Source: Sulfurihydrogenibium sp. YO3AOP1 (GTDB lineage Bacteria; Aquificota; Aquificia; Aquificales; Hydrogenothermaceae). Taken from it: a DNA stretch of 64,000 bases. The stretch lies in NCBI RefSeq assembly GCF_000020325.1, contig NC_010730.1:1323501-1387500 (forward strand), written 5' to 3'. The position numbers were made by a program, and so were the translations under genes. Position 1 is the first letter of the stretch; every line of letters starts with the position of its first letter. Below are positions 15,640 to 25,089 of this stretch, in pieces. Under the pieces are notes generated by a model. The model was not told where the DNA came from. It saw only the letters and a program-made list of their open reading frames with translations, and made no database searches.

Positions 15640-15894
15640 ATGGTGGCTTTTGACAGAGAACAAGAGGTCAGAGAGATTTTAGACAAAGTAAGACCTGCTT
15701 TACTTGCGGATGCTGGTAATATTGAGCTTGTTAAAGTTGAAAACGACGAAGTGTTTTTAAAATTATACGGCACATGCCAAACATGCCCGGTTGCTGATAT
15801 GACGATGAAAGATTTGGTAATTTATACTATAAAAGAATCTCTTCCATGGGTTAAGGCTGTAAACATTGGAGAAGAAAAATATCAAATAACATGA
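15640..15894 (+). CDS. NifU C-terminal-type Fe-S carrier (Nfu)
   Basis: 84 residues. The Nfu domain is complete: VREILDKVRPALLADAGNIE, VFLKLYGTCQTCPVADMTMK with the CxxC that holds a bridging [4Fe-4S] cluster in the dimer, and LPWVKAVN. It delivers clusters from IscU to apo-proteins. RBS AAGAGGTAG precedes ATG 15640. The stop overlaps the aroE start (ATGA). Confidence 0.9.
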   Translation: MVAFDREQEVREILDKVRPALLADAGNIELVKVENDEVFLKLYGTCQTCPVADMTMKDLVIYTIKESLPWVKAVNIGEEKYQIT

Positions 15895-16730
15895 CTTTAG
15901 ACGGAAATACCTTAGTCTATGGAATATTTGGTTATCCTGTAAAACATTCAAAGTCTCCTACGTTTCAAACAGCAGCATTCCAACATCTTGGTATAAATGC
16001 TGTATATGTTCCATTTCAAGTAAAACCGGAAGATATAGAAAAAGCGGTAGAATCTTTAAGAGTTTTAGATATCAAAGGCGTCAATGTCACAATCCCACAT
16101 AAAGAAAACGTAATTCCATATCTTAATGAAATCTCAGAAGAAGTCAAAGTAATCAAAGCAGTTAACACGATCAAAAATATTGATGGATATCTTATTGGGT
16201 ACAATACAGATTGGTATGGATTTATTGAAGGTTTAAAAGAAATCATGCCGGATATAGCCGGTAAACGAGTTTTAGTCATTGGTGCAGGTGGTTCTTCAAG
16301 GGCAATTATTTATGGACTGTTAAATCAAGGAGCCGGAAAAATTTATTTAGCCAACCGAACTATCCAACGGGCAGAGAATTTGATAGAAGATTTTTCCAAC
16401 TTTTATAGAATTGTTAAAATGATTATAAAGCCAATTAGTTTAGAGGAGATAAACCGTATTTTGAACGAAGTTGAACTTATAGTTAACACAACTTCCGTAG
16501 GTTTAAATGAAGATGACCCAGAAATTTTTGATTATAATCTTATTAATTCAAGCCATACAGTCGTGGATATTATCTATAAAGAAACTAAACTGCTACGAAA
16601 AGCAAAAGAAAAAAATGCTAAATATCAAAATGGATATCCTATGTTAATCTATCAAGGGGCAAAATCTTTTGAAATTTGGACTGGCAAACCAGCACCAATA
16701 GAAGTTATGAAAAAGGCTATTAGGGTATAA
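15891..16730 (+). CDS. aroE: Shikimate dehydrogenase
   Basis: 279 residues. NADPH-dependent reduction of 3-dehydroshikimate in the aromatic pathway. Substrate-site motifs [20 protein letters not shown] and [16 protein letters not shown] (catalytic Lys), [14 protein letters not shown] (catalytic Asp), then the Rossmann loop [18 protein letters not shown] and [19 protein letters not shown] at the C terminus. Starts inside the nfu stop, so it is carried by the sulfur/Fe-S transcript although functionally unrelated. Confidence 0.94.
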   Translation: MTLDGNTLVYGIFGYPVKHSKSPTFQTAAFQHLGINAVYVPFQVKPEDIEKAVESLRVLDIKGVNVTIPHKENVIPYLNEISEEVKVIKAVNTIKNIDGYLIGYNTDWYGFIEGLKEIMPDIAGKRVLVIGAGGSSRAIIYGLLNQGAGKIYLANRTIQRAENLIEDFSNFYRIVKMIIKPISLEEINRILNEVELIVNTTSVGLNEDDPEIFDYNLINSSHTVVDIIYKETKLLRKAKEKNAKYQNGYPMLIYQGAKSFEIWTGKPAPIEVMKKAIRV

Positions 16731-16735
16731 AGCTT

Positions 16736-17149
16736 ATGAAAAGCTATACTAAGTATTTGACTTTTAATACAAAAAACAGGCGTGAAATAATAAGAATTAC
16801 TGAAGAAGTAGAAAAAGCAGTTAAAGAATCTGAAGTTAAGGAAGGGCTTTGTCTTGTATCTGCAATGCATCTGACTGCTTCGGTAATTGTTCAAGATGAT
16901 GAAGAAGGGCTTCATGAGGATATTTGGAATTGGCTTGATAACTTAGCACCATTTAAAAAAGATTATAAACATCATTTAACAGGTGAAGATAACGCAGATG
17001 CACATCTAAAAAATCTCTTAACTCATTTGCAGGTAGTGCTTCCAATTACAAATGGTAAATTAGACCTTGGTCCATGGCAAGAGGTTTTTTATGTAGAATA
17101 TGATGGTCAAAGGTCAAAGCGTGTTATTATAAAGATAATCGGAATGTGA
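16736..17149 (+). CDS. YjbQ/UPF0047 family protein
   Basis: 137 residues. Family motifs: [40 protein letters not shown] and [20 protein letters not shown], with His residues set for a metal or phosphate site. Members show weak thiamine-phosphate synthase activity when overexpressed, but the physiological role is unsettled. Five bases separate it from aroE. This is the last gene before a 540-base gap. Confidence 0.9.
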   Translation: MKSYTKYLTFNTKNRREIIRITEEVEKAVKESEVKEGLCLVSAMHLTASVIVQDDEEGLHEDIWNWLDNLAPFKKDYKHHLTGEDNADAHLKNLLTHLQVVLPITNGKLDLGPWQEVFYVEYDGQRSKRVIIKIIGM

Positions 17150-17181
17150 TTAAGCTAGAAAGTAAAAGTCAAGATTTAATA

Positions 17182-17440
17182 GAGAGTGCTTTAAAGTTTT
17201 AACTAAGTCTAAAAATTAATTAACCTTTCGATTGTTATTCTACCAACAATGGGAAAAATTTCCTCCCTTTCTTAACTTTCTCTTCTTGTTTTCTTCTAAA
17301 AAGAAGAAATTCTTCGGAATAAAGACCTTAGGACGACAAAACTATTTAATGTTGTCATTCTAAGTATCAGAGTAAAGTATCATTTTTATCTTTCTCCATT
17401 TTGAGAGGAGATTCTTAATTCGCTGCTGGAGATAAAAAAA
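17182..17440. repeat. Degenerate family-2 element with extended end
   Basis: Begins GAGAGTGCTTTAAAGTTTTA-ACTAAGTCTAAAAATTAATTAACC, the extended terminus that recurs at 25941 and 34938 and, inverted, at 21782-21824. Inside are eroded arms (AAATTCTTCGGAATAAAGAC followed by CTTAGGACGAC, and TTGTCATTCTAAGTATCAGA). The right boundary is not clear. Nothing else is visible in 17150-17600. Confidence 0.55.
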
Positions 17441-17611
17441 TCGTTATAACATCCTCGCAAAATGCAATCAAAAATTGAAAAATTTTATCCCGTTAGTATA
17501 AACTATTAAAGAAGCAAAAGAAGGCATAAATCAGTAAGAGATTTACAATAGCTAAAGGGTACATTCAAGCATAGGCTATGAAACATTTCTGATAAATATC
17601 AGCATTTTAAT

Positions 17612-17652
17612 AATCAAACACTGTTTGATTTTTTAATTCATTTATGTATAAT
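17612..17652 (+). promoter_or_regulatory. acnB promoter with overlapping palindromic operator
   Basis: -35 TTGATT (17625-17630) and -10 TATAAT (17647-17652) are 16 bases apart, and the start codon is 43 bases further on. The -35 forms the right arm of the inverted repeat AATCAAAC-act-GTTTGATT (17612-17630). A dimeric regulator bound there would block or assist polymerase, so acnB is probably controlled by redox, iron or carbon status. The leader also carries a duplicated AAATTTAATACTA (17656-17679). Confidence 0.6.
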
Positions 17653-17695
17653 ATATTTAATACTAAATTTAATACTAAAAAGTGAGGTGAAGAAA

Positions 17696-20266
17696 ATGGG
17701 ATTTTTGAAAGAGTATAAAAAGCATATGGAAGAAAGAGCAAAGCTTGGAATTCCACCTTTACCACTCACAGCAGACCAAGTAAAAGAAGTGGTAAAGCTA
17801 CTGCAACAAGTTCCTATTATAGAAGAAGAGTTCTTGATGGACCTTCTTGAAAACAGAGTTAACCCTGGTGTTGATGAAGGAGCTTTTGTTAAGGCATCAT
17901 TTTTAAATGATATCATTCAAGGAAAAGCCCACTCACCGGCTATCACACCTAAAAAAGCTGTTCAAATCCTTGGAACAATGATGGGCGGATATAACATTAA
18001 GCCGTTAATTGACGCAATTAGCTATAAAGACCAAGAAGTTGCACAAGAAGCTGCAAATGCTTTAAAAAATATCTTACTTGTTTATGATGCATTTAACGAT
18101 GTAGTTGAACTTGCAAAAACAAACAAGTATGCCAAAGAAGTTTTAGAGTCTTGGGCAAATGCAGAATGGTTTTTAAACAAAGACCCACTTCCAGAAAAAA
18201 TAACTGCAATTGTCTTTAAAGTTCCTGGTGAAACAAACACTGACGATTTTTCTCCAGCAACAGAAGCGCAAACAAGAAGTGATATTCCGCTTCACGCATT
18301 AAGCATGCTCAGAGCAAAAATGCCAGATGCAATTGAAAAGATAAACGAGCTCAAAAAATCTGGATACCCAGTTGCATTTGTTGGTGATGTTGTCGGTACA
18401 GGTTCAAGCAGAAAGTCCGCTGCCAACTCTCTAATCTGGCATATAGGAAAGGATATTCCGCACGTTCCAAACAAAAGAACAGGTGGTATTGTAATCGGTG
18501 GTATCATTGCTCCAATATTCTTTAACACACTTGAAGACTCTGGAGCATTACCTATCGAAGCTGATGTAACAAAATTAGAAACAGGGGATGTTATTGAAAT
18601 ATATCCATACGAAGGAAAAATCGTTAAAAATGGTGAAGTTGTATCTACATTCAAATTAAAGCCAAACACAATTACTGATGAAGTTAGAGCTGGTGGTAGA
18701 ATTCCATTAATCATTGGTAGAGGATTAACAAGAAAAGCAAGAGAAGCTCTTGGAATGCCAGAAGAAAACATATTCATCAGATCAGAACAACCACCAGAAA
18801 AAGAAGGTGTTGGTTATACACTTGCTCAGAAAATGGTAGGTAAAGCTTGTGGAATGCCGGGTGTAAGACCGGGTATGTATGTTGAGCCACAAACTTTAAC
18901 AGTGGGTAGCCAAGATACAACCGGACCAATGACAAGAGATGAAATAAAAGAACTTTCTGCTTTAAGCTTTGGTGCTGACCTTGTACTTCAAAGCTTTTGC
19001 CATACGGCTGCATATCCAAAACCAGCAGACGTTAAACTACACAGAACATTACCACAATTTATTATCAGTAGAGGCGGTGTATCTTTAAGACCTGGAGATG
19101 GCATCATTCACTCGTGGTTAAATAGAATGGTATTACCTGATACTGTAGGAACAGGTGGAGATAGCCATACAAGATTTCCAATTGGAATCTCATTTGCAGC
19201 AGGTTCTGGACTTGTAGCATTTGCAGCAGTAACAGGTACAATGCCATTAGTAATGCCAGAGTCTGTATTAGTAAGATTTAAAGGAGAAATCCAGCCTGGT
19301 ATTACAATAAGAGACCTTGTCAATGCTATACCTTACTTTGCTATAAAACAAGGTCTTTTAACAGTTGAGAAGAAAGGAAAGAAAAATATCTTTGCCGGTA
19401 GAATTTTGGAGATTGAAGGATTGCCATTCTTAAAAGTTGAACAAGCATTCGAATTTTCAGATGCATCTGCTGAAAGAAGTGCAGCAGCATGTACAGTAAG
19501 ATTAGATAAAGAGCCAGTAATTGAATACATTGAATCTAACATTAAACTCATTGAAGCTATGATTAAGGCAGGTTATCAAGATGCAAGAACACTTCAAAGA
19601 AGAGCTGATAAAATGAAAGCATGGCTTGATAATCCAGTTCTCTTAGAGCCAGATGAAAATGCAGAATATGCAGCGGTTATTGAAATAGACTTAAATGAAA
19701 TAAAAGAGCCAATTGTTGCATGTCCAAACGACCCGGATGATGTTGCTACATTATCAGAAGTTCTTGCAGATGAAAGAAGACCTAAACAAATAGATGAAGT
19801 ATTTGTTGGTAGCTGTATGACCAACATAGGGCATTTTAGAGCTGTTGGAGAGATATTAAGAGGAGAAGGACAAATTCCTACAAGATTATGGATTGTTCCA
19901 CCTACAAAAATGGATGAAAGACAACTTATAGAAGAAGGATACTATGCTATCTACGCAGCATCAGGAGCAAGAACAGAAGTGCCCGGATGTAGCTTATGCA
20001 TGGGTAACCAAGCAAGAGTAAAAGATGGAGCTGTAGTATTCTCTACAAGTACAAGAAACTTTGACAACAGAATGGGTAAAGATGCGAAAGTATACTTAGG
20101 AAGTGCTGAGCTTGCGGCGATATGTGCTGTCCTTGGAAGACTTCCGACCTTAGAAGAGTATCACAACATCATGGCTAAGAAAATAGCTGGAAAAGAAGAT
20201 GAAATCTACAGATACTTAAACTTCCACGAAATACCAGAAGAAGAGTTAGAATACTTAACTGCATAA
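17696..20266 (+). CDS. acnB: Aconitate hydratase, AcnB type
   Basis: 856 residues, AcnB size and order: N-terminal HEAT-like domain (about 1-160), swivel domain with [20 protein letters not shown], then the catalytic domains with [37 protein letters not shown], and the [4Fe-4S] cysteines in [19 protein letters not shown] and [13 protein letters not shown]. It interconverts citrate and isocitrate (and perhaps methylisocitrate); in Aquificota it serves the reductive TCA cycle. ATG 17696 follows GAGGTGA; an in-frame GTG at 17687 overlaps that site. Monocistronic: own promoter upstream and a strong terminator downstream. Confidence 0.95.
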   Translation: MGFLKEYKKHMEERAKLGIPPLPLTADQVKEVVKLLQQVPIIEEEFLMDLLENRVNPGVDEGAFVKASFLNDIIQGKAHSPAITPKKAVQILGTMMGGYNIKPLIDAISYKDQEVAQEAANALKNILLVYDAFNDVVELAKTNKYAKEVLESWANAEWFLNKDPLPEKITAIVFKVPGETNTDDFSPATEAQTRSDIPLHALSMLRAKMPDAIEKINELKKSGYPVAFVGDVVGTGSSRKSAANSLIWHIGKDIPHVPNKRTGGIVIGGIIAPIFFNTLEDSGALPIEADVTKLETGDVIEIYPYEGKIVKNGEVVSTFKLKPNTITDEVRAGGRIPLIIGRGLTRKAREALGMPEENIFIRSEQPPEKEGVGYTLAQKMVGKACGMPGVRPGMYVEPQTLTVGSQDTTGPMTRDEIKELSALSFGADLVLQSFCHTAAYPKPADVKLHRTLPQFIISRGGVSLRPGDGIIHSWLNRMVLPDTVGTGGDSHTRFPIGISFAAGSGLVAFAAVTGTMPLVMPESVLVRFKGEIQPGITIRDLVNAIPYFAIKQGLLTVEKKGKKNIFAGRILEIEGLPFLKVEQAFEFSDASAERSAAACTVRLDKEPVIEYIESNIKLIEAMIKAGYQDARTLQRRADKMKAWLDNPVLLEPDENAEYAAVIEIDLNEIKEPIVACPNDPDDVATLSEVLADERRPKQIDEVFVGSCMTNIGHFRAVGEILRGEGQIPTRLWIVPPTKMDERQLIEEGYYAIYAASGARTEVPGCSLCMGNQARVKDGAVVFSTSTRNFDNRMGKDAKVYLGSAELAAICAVLGRLPTLEEYHNIMAKKIAGKEDEIYRYLNFHEIPEEELEYLTA

Positions 20267-20278
20267 AAGTTAACTAAC

Positions 20279-20308
20279 GCCGTGGGCTTGTAGCCTACGG
20301 CTTTTTTT
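20279..20308 (+). terminator. Intrinsic terminator after acnB
   Basis: Ten-base-pair stem GCCGTGGGCT / AGCCTACGGC with a TGT loop, followed by seven T. It begins 12 bases after the acnB stop. From here to 20696 I see no gene, only AT-rich spacer with a weak vestige of the repeat arm near 20330-20355. Confidence 0.9.
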
Positions 20309-20696
20309 ATTTTAAAAAGTTATTTTTCATTGTCCTGAACCATATTAAGGATCCTGTATGCATTAAATCAAACATCTTTAAATTTGCAAATTTATGATCA
20401 ATCTCTCTATCCAATCACGGCATCTGTTTAGAAAATCAATACCAAAAAGGGCTTGTAAAATTATAATAAAACGTTTGTTAAAAATAATTATAATCAATAT
20501 AAAGCTTAAAAAATGTTAATAATTTGATATAGATGAACATCAAGTAAGCAAAAGGCAAGCTATTAAAAGCTATAAATCGTCAAATTTTATTGAAATAAAT
20601 CATAAATTCTTTAAGAAAAAAATCATAATAAACCCTTTTAAGCTTAGGTAAAATTTTTATGTCAAAAAATAAAAAAAACTTAGGAGGTAATTAAGT

Positions 20697-21209
20697 ATGG
20701 CAACAGTAACACTCAAAGGAAACCCAGTAGCATTAACAGGCAACGAAGTAAACGTAGGAGATGCAGCTCCAGAAGTTACAGTTGTAGCTACAGATTTATC
20801 TGAGAAAAAAGTAGGTGGAGCAAAAGGTGTGGTTCAAGTTTTAATTTCAGTTCCATCATTAGACACACCAGTTTGTGCAACAGAAACAAGAAAGTTCAAT
20901 GAAGCGGTTTCTCAAATTCCAGGTGTAGATGTAACTGTAATCTCTATGGACTTACCATTTGCATCTAAAAGATTCTGCTCTACGGAAGGAATTGAAAACT
21001 TAACTTGTGCATCTGACTTTAGAAACAAAGAATTTGGTCAAAAATACGGTGTTTTGATAGCTGAAGGTCCATTAGCAGGAATCCTTGCAAGAGTTATTTT
21101 CGTTGTTGGAAAAGACGGAAAAGTTGTTTACAAACAAATCGTTCCAGAAATAACAGAAGAACCAAACTACGACGAAGTTTTAGAAGCAGTAAAAAAAGCT
21201 AACGCTTAA
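20697..21209 (+). CDS. tpx: Thiol peroxidase (Tpx-type peroxiredoxin)
   Basis: 170 residues. Peroxidatic Cys in SVPSLDTPVCATETRKFNEA and resolving Cys in ASKRFCSTEGIENL, the atypical two-Cys Tpx arrangement; VTVISMDLPFASKRFC and GVLIAEGPLAGILARVIFVV are further Tpx blocks. Reduces H2O2 and alkyl hydroperoxides with thioredoxin-type donors. Very strong RBS (TAGGAGGTAA) and regular codon use suggest high expression. Stands alone between two non-coding stretches. Confidence 0.95.
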   Translation: MATVTLKGNPVALTGNEVNVGDAAPEVTVVATDLSEKKVGGAKGVVQVLISVPSLDTPVCATETRKFNEAVSQIPGVDVTVISMDLPFASKRFCSTEGIENLTCASDFRNKEFGQKYGVLIAEGPLAGILARVIFVVGKDGKVVYKQIVPEITEEPNYDEVLEAVKKANA

Positions 21210-21224
21210 TTAAAAAATATTTTT

Positions 21225-21248
21225 CTCCCGGGATTAAAATCTCGGGAG
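21225..21248 (+). terminator. Hairpin after tpx
   Basis: Arms CTCCCGGGAT and ATCTCGGGAG (one G-T pair) with a short TAAA loop, 15 bases after the tpx stop. The T tract precedes rather than follows it on the + strand, so it may act as a stability hairpin or a weak terminator. Confidence 0.55.
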
Positions 21249-21295
21249 TTCAATTAAAATTTATAAATCTTTAAAATCTGTCAAAAGTCAAATCA

Positions 21296-21441
21296 GAGTG
21301 TTCCAAAATTTTCGTAAGCATACCTTTCCGTGTCATCCTGAGGCTGTAAGCCGAAGGATTTTCTCTTTTGATTTTTTGATTAAAAAGAAAAACAGGAGAT
21401 TCTTCGCTCAGAATGACGATGTGGATTTTTGGAACAGTCTC
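21296..21441. repeat. Family-2 inverted-repeat element (complete, 146 bp)
   Basis: Termini GAGTGTTCCAAAATTTTCGT and, inverted, GAGACTGTTCCAAAAATCC. Inner arms are GTCATCCTGAGGCTGTAAGC, continuing CGAAGGATTTTCTC, and the partner GAGATTCTTCGCTCAGAATG-AC. The arms face each other and can fold into one long imperfect hairpin. The best-preserved family-2 copy, together with 27941. Confidence 0.75.
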
Positions 21442-21531
21442 AAACTCAAATACTTAAAATCCAAAAAAACATTAGCATATATGATTTTTCACTACGTTCA
21501 GAATGATTTAAAAGCTAAATTTATCTCTAAT

Positions 21532-21824
21532 GAAAGTGTTCTAAAATTTTTGTAAGTTTACCTTTTTGTCATCCTCCTGAGGACTTTAGTCCGAAGGGCC
21601 TCCTCTTTTAAAAAAGGCGAGAAAGTGAGTAAGTGAGAGGTAAGAAAGGATGGAGATTCTTCGCCGGCTGCAGAATGACAGGAAGGAGTATAAAGGACGA
21701 AGGTTCTTCATCGGCTGCGGAATGACACCATAGAGGCGTAAAGGATGGAGATTCTTCATCGGCTGCAGAATGACGTTCAAAAGGTTAATTAATTTAGACT
21801 TAGTCAAAATTTTAAAGCACTCTC
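21532..21824. repeat. Family-2 element with three tandem arms
   Basis: Left terminus GAAAGTGTTCTAAAATTTTT; right terminus, inverted, GAGAGTGCTTTAAAATTTTG with the extended ACTAAGTCTAAATT tail. Between them lie one GTCCGAAGG-type arm and three successive copies of the (A/G)GATTCTTC(G/A)(C/T)CGGCTGC(A/G)GAATGAC-type arm spaced about 50 bases apart. The arm has been locally amplified here. Confidence 0.65.
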
Positions 21825-21961
21825 AGTGCAAAAATTTTCATCAACTTGCCTCAATAACTTATATACTACAGCCACTTAATACGTAAAATCTAAAATAAAA
21901 ATCATCCATTTTTAATTGTTTTAGCTTATATTATTAATCAAAAACTAAGGAAAAAACTTTG

Positions 21962-22885
21962 ATGATAGTTATAGCAGGAGCAACAGCAACAGGAAAAACA
22001 GAGCTTTGTATTAAGCTTGCAAAACTTTTAGATGGAGAAGTAATTAGTGCGGACTCCATGATGGTTTATAAGTATATGGATATTGGAACGGCAAAGCCAT
22101 CCGTTGAAGAAAGAGAAGGAATTGAGCATTATGTTATAGATGTTGTCTTACCTTCTCAAAACTACTCTGTAAAAGATTATATTGAAGATTTTGATAAAGC
22201 TGTCCAAAAAATTAGAGAAAAAGGCAAAATACCAATAGTAGTGGGCGGCACTTGGCTATACATTCAAGGAGCTTTATATGGCTTATCAGATGCACCAGAA
22301 AGTGATTGGACTTTAAGAGAAAAATTATACAGCTTAGTTAATTTAGAGCTTTATACACAGTTGCAAAAAGTAGACCCAGAGTATGCAAACAAAATACACG
22401 TAAATGACAAAAGAAGAATTGTTAGAGCATTAGAAGTGTATTACCTTACAGGAAAACCGTTTTCTTTTTTCATAAATCAGCATAACTTTAAATCAAAAAG
22501 GTATAACTTTTTAGGCTTTATTCTTGAAAGAGACAGACAGGAGCTTATGGATAGAATAGAGATAAGAGTTGAGAAAATGTTTGAAAAAGGTCTTGTTGAA
22601 GAAGTTAAAAAGCTTGTAGATATGGGATTTAAAGATAGCTTAACATCAATGCAGGCAATAGGATACAAGGAAATTTTACCTTACTTAGATAAAAAAATCT
22701 CACTTGAAGATGCTAAAAAATGTATAATAGAAAATACTAAGGATTTTGCAAAAAGACAAATCAGAACCTTTAGAAATAAAACAGATTTTGAAAAAATAGA
22801 AGCATCTAAATTTGAAGTTAATGAAATGTTAGACTATATTTATAGAAAATATAACCAGGAGGTAAGAGATGTCAGTACAAGATGA
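21962..22885 (+). CDS. miaA: tRNA dimethylallyltransferase
   Basis: About 307 residues. P-loop IAGATATGKTELCIKLAKLL, then DGEVISADSMMVYKYMDIGT with the catalytic Asp, VVGGTWLYIQGALYG, and the RRIVRALEVYYLTGKPFS block. It isopentenylates A37 of tRNAs reading UNN codons. ATG 21962 is preferred; a TTG directly before it is possible too because AAGG lies at 21947-21950. First gene of the classical miaA-hfq-hflX order; its 3' end overlaps hfq by 17 bases. Confidence 0.95.
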   Translation: MIVIAGATATGKTELCIKLAKLLDGEVISADSMMVYKYMDIGTAKPSVEEREGIEHYVIDVVLPSQNYSVKDYIEDFDKAVQKIREKGKIPIVVGGTWLYIQGALYGLSDAPESDWTLREKLYSLVNLELYTQLQKVDPEYANKIHVNDKRRIVRALEVYYLTGKPFSFFINQHNFKSKRYNFLGFILERDRQELMDRIEIRVEKMFEKGLVEEVKKLVDMGFKDSLTSMQAIGYKEILPYLDKKISLEDAKKCIIENTKDFAKRQIRTFRNKTDFEKIEASKFEVNEMLDYIYRKYNQEVRDVSTR

Positions 22886-23057
22886 AATTTTAAACGAGTA
22901 TAGAAAAGAAGGTAAAGAAGTGACAATTTACTTAATTAGAGGAACGAGAATTGTTGGAAAAATAATTGATGCAGACCAATTTACTATTCTTGTTGATGTC
23001 AACGGACAACAGCAACTAATCTATAAACATGCAATTAGTACAATCGTTGTAGAGTAA
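22869..23057 (+). CDS. hfq: RNA chaperone Hfq
   Basis: 62 residues, short but with both Sm motifs: EILNEYRKEGKEVTIYLIRG, TRIVGKIIDADQFTILVDVN and the Sm2 motif YKHAISTIV (canonical YKHAISTI). It lacks the usual disordered C-terminal tail. Forms a hexameric ring that pairs small RNAs with mRNAs. The RBS AGGAGG lies inside miaA, so the two are translationally coupled. Confidence 0.95.
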   Translation: MSVQDEILNEYRKEGKEVTIYLIRGTRIVGKIIDADQFTILVDVNGQQQLIYKHAISTIVVE

Positions 23058-23059
23058 GC

Positions 23060-24178
23060 GTGAAGGCAGTTATAGTAGCAGTAAATCTAAACGATAAAGA
23101 AGAAGATTTTGAATATAAAATTCAAGAGCTTGAGGGTTTGGTAGAGGCAGCAGGTGGAACTGTTGCAGGTAAAGTGTATCAAAAAAGAGAATCTCCAGAC
23201 CCTGCTTATTTTATTGGTCGTGGAAAAGTAAAAGAGATTGCCCAGCTTGTTGAAGGGATAGGAGCAGATACTGTTGTTTTTAATGTAAATTTATCTCCTG
23301 TTCAAATATCTACCTTATCTAAGGAATTAAATGTTGAAGTTCTTGATAGAACAGATTTAATTCTTAAAATTTTCTTGAATAATGCAAGAACAAAACAGGC
23401 AAAACTCCAAGTAGAGCTTGCATACCTGCAGCATCAGCTTCCAAGAGTTTACGGCGGAAAAGGAAAAGAGCTTTCAAGAATTGGCGGTGGTATGAAGACA
23501 AAAGGAGCCGGTGAAAAACTCGGAGAGATAAAAACAAGAACTATCAAAGACAGAATAAACAAAATTAAAAAACAACTTAAAGAAATAGAAAAACAAAGAG
23601 AAGAGCAGAGAAAATCAAGAGAAGATAATCCAAACATACTAAAAGTTTCTCTTGTAGGATATACAAACGCAGGCAAGTCTTCACTTTTAAAAAGACTTAC
23701 AAAAAGAGATGTATTCATATCTGACCAACTTTTTGCAACTCTTGACACAAAAACATCTTTAATCTACTTTCCGGATATAAAAAAGAAAGTTTTAATAACA
23801 GATACAGTTGGATTTGTTGAAGATATGCCATCTGAAATTATGGATGCATTCATGACAACCTTAAAAGAAATAGAAGATGCAGATGTTATTCTTCATGTAA
23901 TTGATATTTCAGATAAAAATTGCATGAAAAAGAAAACAACCGTTGAAAACGTATTAAAACAGTTAAAACTTCAAGATAAACCAATTATAACAGTTTTTAA
24001 CAAGATTGACAAAGTCGTTCCATCAAAAGATTTGATCGAAGAAGATGTGATGGAAAATACCATAACTATATCGGCAGAAAAAGGATGGAATATAGATAAA
24101 CTTTTTGATATACTTAAAAAATATGCAAAACAAAAGGAGGAAAACCATGGATTGTGTTTTTTGCAAAATAGTCAATAA
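23060..24178 (+). CDS. hflX: Ribosome-associated GTPase HflX
   Basis: 372 residues from GTG 23060. N-terminal HflX domain with SPDPAYFIGRGKVKEIAQLV, a basic coiled region with GGMKTKGAGEKLGEIKTRTI, then the G domain: SLVGYTNAGKSSLLKRLT (G1), TLDTKTSLIYF, ITDTVGFVEDMPSEIMDAF (G3) and FNKIDKV (G4). Splits stalled or stressed ribosomes. Starts two bases after the hfq stop. Its 3' end overlaps the HIT gene by 32 bases. Confidence 0.94.
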   Translation: MKAVIVAVNLNDKEEDFEYKIQELEGLVEAAGGTVAGKVYQKRESPDPAYFIGRGKVKEIAQLVEGIGADTVVFNVNLSPVQISTLSKELNVEVLDRTDLILKIFLNNARTKQAKLQVELAYLQHQLPRVYGGKGKELSRIGGGMKTKGAGEKLGEIKTRTIKDRINKIKKQLKEIEKQREEQRKSREDNPNILKVSLVGYTNAGKSSLLKRLTKRDVFISDQLFATLDTKTSLIYFPDIKKKVLITDTVGFVEDMPSEIMDAFMTTLKEIEDADVILHVIDISDKNCMKKKTTVENVLKQLKLQDKPIITVFNKIDKVVPSKDLIEEDVMENTITISAEKGWNIDKLFDILKKYAKQKEENHGLCFLQNSQ

Positions 24179-24491
24179 AGAAATTCCGGCTAAAATAGTT
24201 TATGAAGATGAGTTGATAATGGCTTTTCATGATATAAGACCACAGGCAAAAGTTCACATACTTATAATTCCAAAGGAGCATATACCAAACAACCTTTATT
24301 TTGAAGGAAGACATAAAGCATTAATCGGTCATATTATCTTAAAAGCAAACGAAATTGCTAAAATGTTTGAAATAGACAAAACAGGGTTTAGACTGATAAT
24401 AAACTCAGGTCCGGATTCAGGACAGGAAGTTTTTCATGCACATTGGCATTTATTAGGAGGCGAGCCACTTGGAAAACTCATCTGTAAATAA
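24147..24491 (+). CDS. HIT-family (HinT-like) nucleotide hydrolase
   Basis: 114 residues. Zn-type start CVFCKIVNKEIPAKIVYEDE, then FHDIRPQAKVHILIIPKEHI and the histidine triad VFHAHWHLLGGEPLG. Hydrolyses nucleoside phosphoramidates or AMP conjugates. ATG 24147 is chosen because AGGAGG ends six bases before; an in-frame ATG at 24105 lies within hflX without a site. Confidence 0.92.
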   Translation: MDCVFCKIVNKEIPAKIVYEDELIMAFHDIRPQAKVHILIIPKEHIPNNLYFEGRHKALIGHIILKANEIAKMFEIDKTGFRLIINSGPDSGQEVFHAHWHLLGGEPLGKLICK

Positions 24492-25071
24492 AGAATTAGA
24501 AACAGTTGATACAAGAGGATTATTTTGCCCTTTGCCACTGACATTTGTATCAAGAAAGTTAAAAGAAATACCTGTAGGCGAAAGATTAAAAGTTTTAGCA
24601 GATGATAAAGCATTTAAGAAAGATATAGAAATATGGGCTTTTGAAACAGGTAATAAGCTTTTGGAGTTTAAAGAAGAAAACGGCTACTACGTTGCAGTTA
24701 TAGAAAGAGGAAAAGGTTTTAAAGGTGAAAGTATTTGGGATAAAATAAAGTTTATCTCCTTGGGTGTTAAGCTACACTTTATAAAACATCTTCTTGATAT
24801 CATTCCATTTAACAAGCCAAAGTATTTAATAACCTTTGTATCTGTTGCAGAAGGCTTAAGAGCAGCAGATTTCTTAAAAAGCAAAGGCATTGAAAATTTT
24901 ATAATGCTACCAGTTCCAAAAGAAATCTATCCACATTGCGGTCTTGTCTTTGGTTTAAAATCAAAAGATGATGCTGCTAAGATTTACAATCTTCTAAAAG
25001 AAAACAAATATGCTGTAGAGGACATACATATAATAGATAGGGAGAAAAAATATCCAAAGTTAGAGGTTTGA
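24469..25071 (+). CDS. TusA-DUF3343 fusion: putative sulfur/selenium carrier
   Basis: 200 residues from TTG 24469 (AGGAGG eight bases before). The N-terminal half is a TusA domain: DTRGLFCPLPLTFVSRKLKE with the persulfide Cys (CPLP), and LKVLADDKAFKKDIEIWAFE. After a short linker the C-terminal half (from about residue 120) reads YLITFVSVAEGLRAADFLKS, FIMLPVPKEIYPHCGLVFGL, the DUF3343 pattern with its conserved Cys. DUF3343 proteins are thought to carry S or Se. Having both carriers in one chain suggests internal persulfide hand-over. Overlaps the HIT gene by 23 bases and precedes a Sir2 gene. Confidence 0.8.
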   Translation: MENSSVNKELETVDTRGLFCPLPLTFVSRKLKEIPVGERLKVLADDKAFKKDIEIWAFETGNKLLEFKEENGYYVAVIERGKGFKGESIWDKIKFISLGVKLHFIKHLLDIIPFNKPKYLITFVSVAEGLRAADFLKSKGIENFIMLPVPKEIYPHCGLVFGLKSKDDAAKIYNLLKENKYAVEDIHIIDREKKYPKLEV

Positions 25072-25089
25072 TTATGATAGGATTCTAAA

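Noticed and set aside
18292-18777. 161-residue frame antisense to acnB, and others at 19108-19827
   Set aside because: Shadow frames created by the codon bias of acnB; no RBS and low-complexity Ser/Ile/Pro composition.
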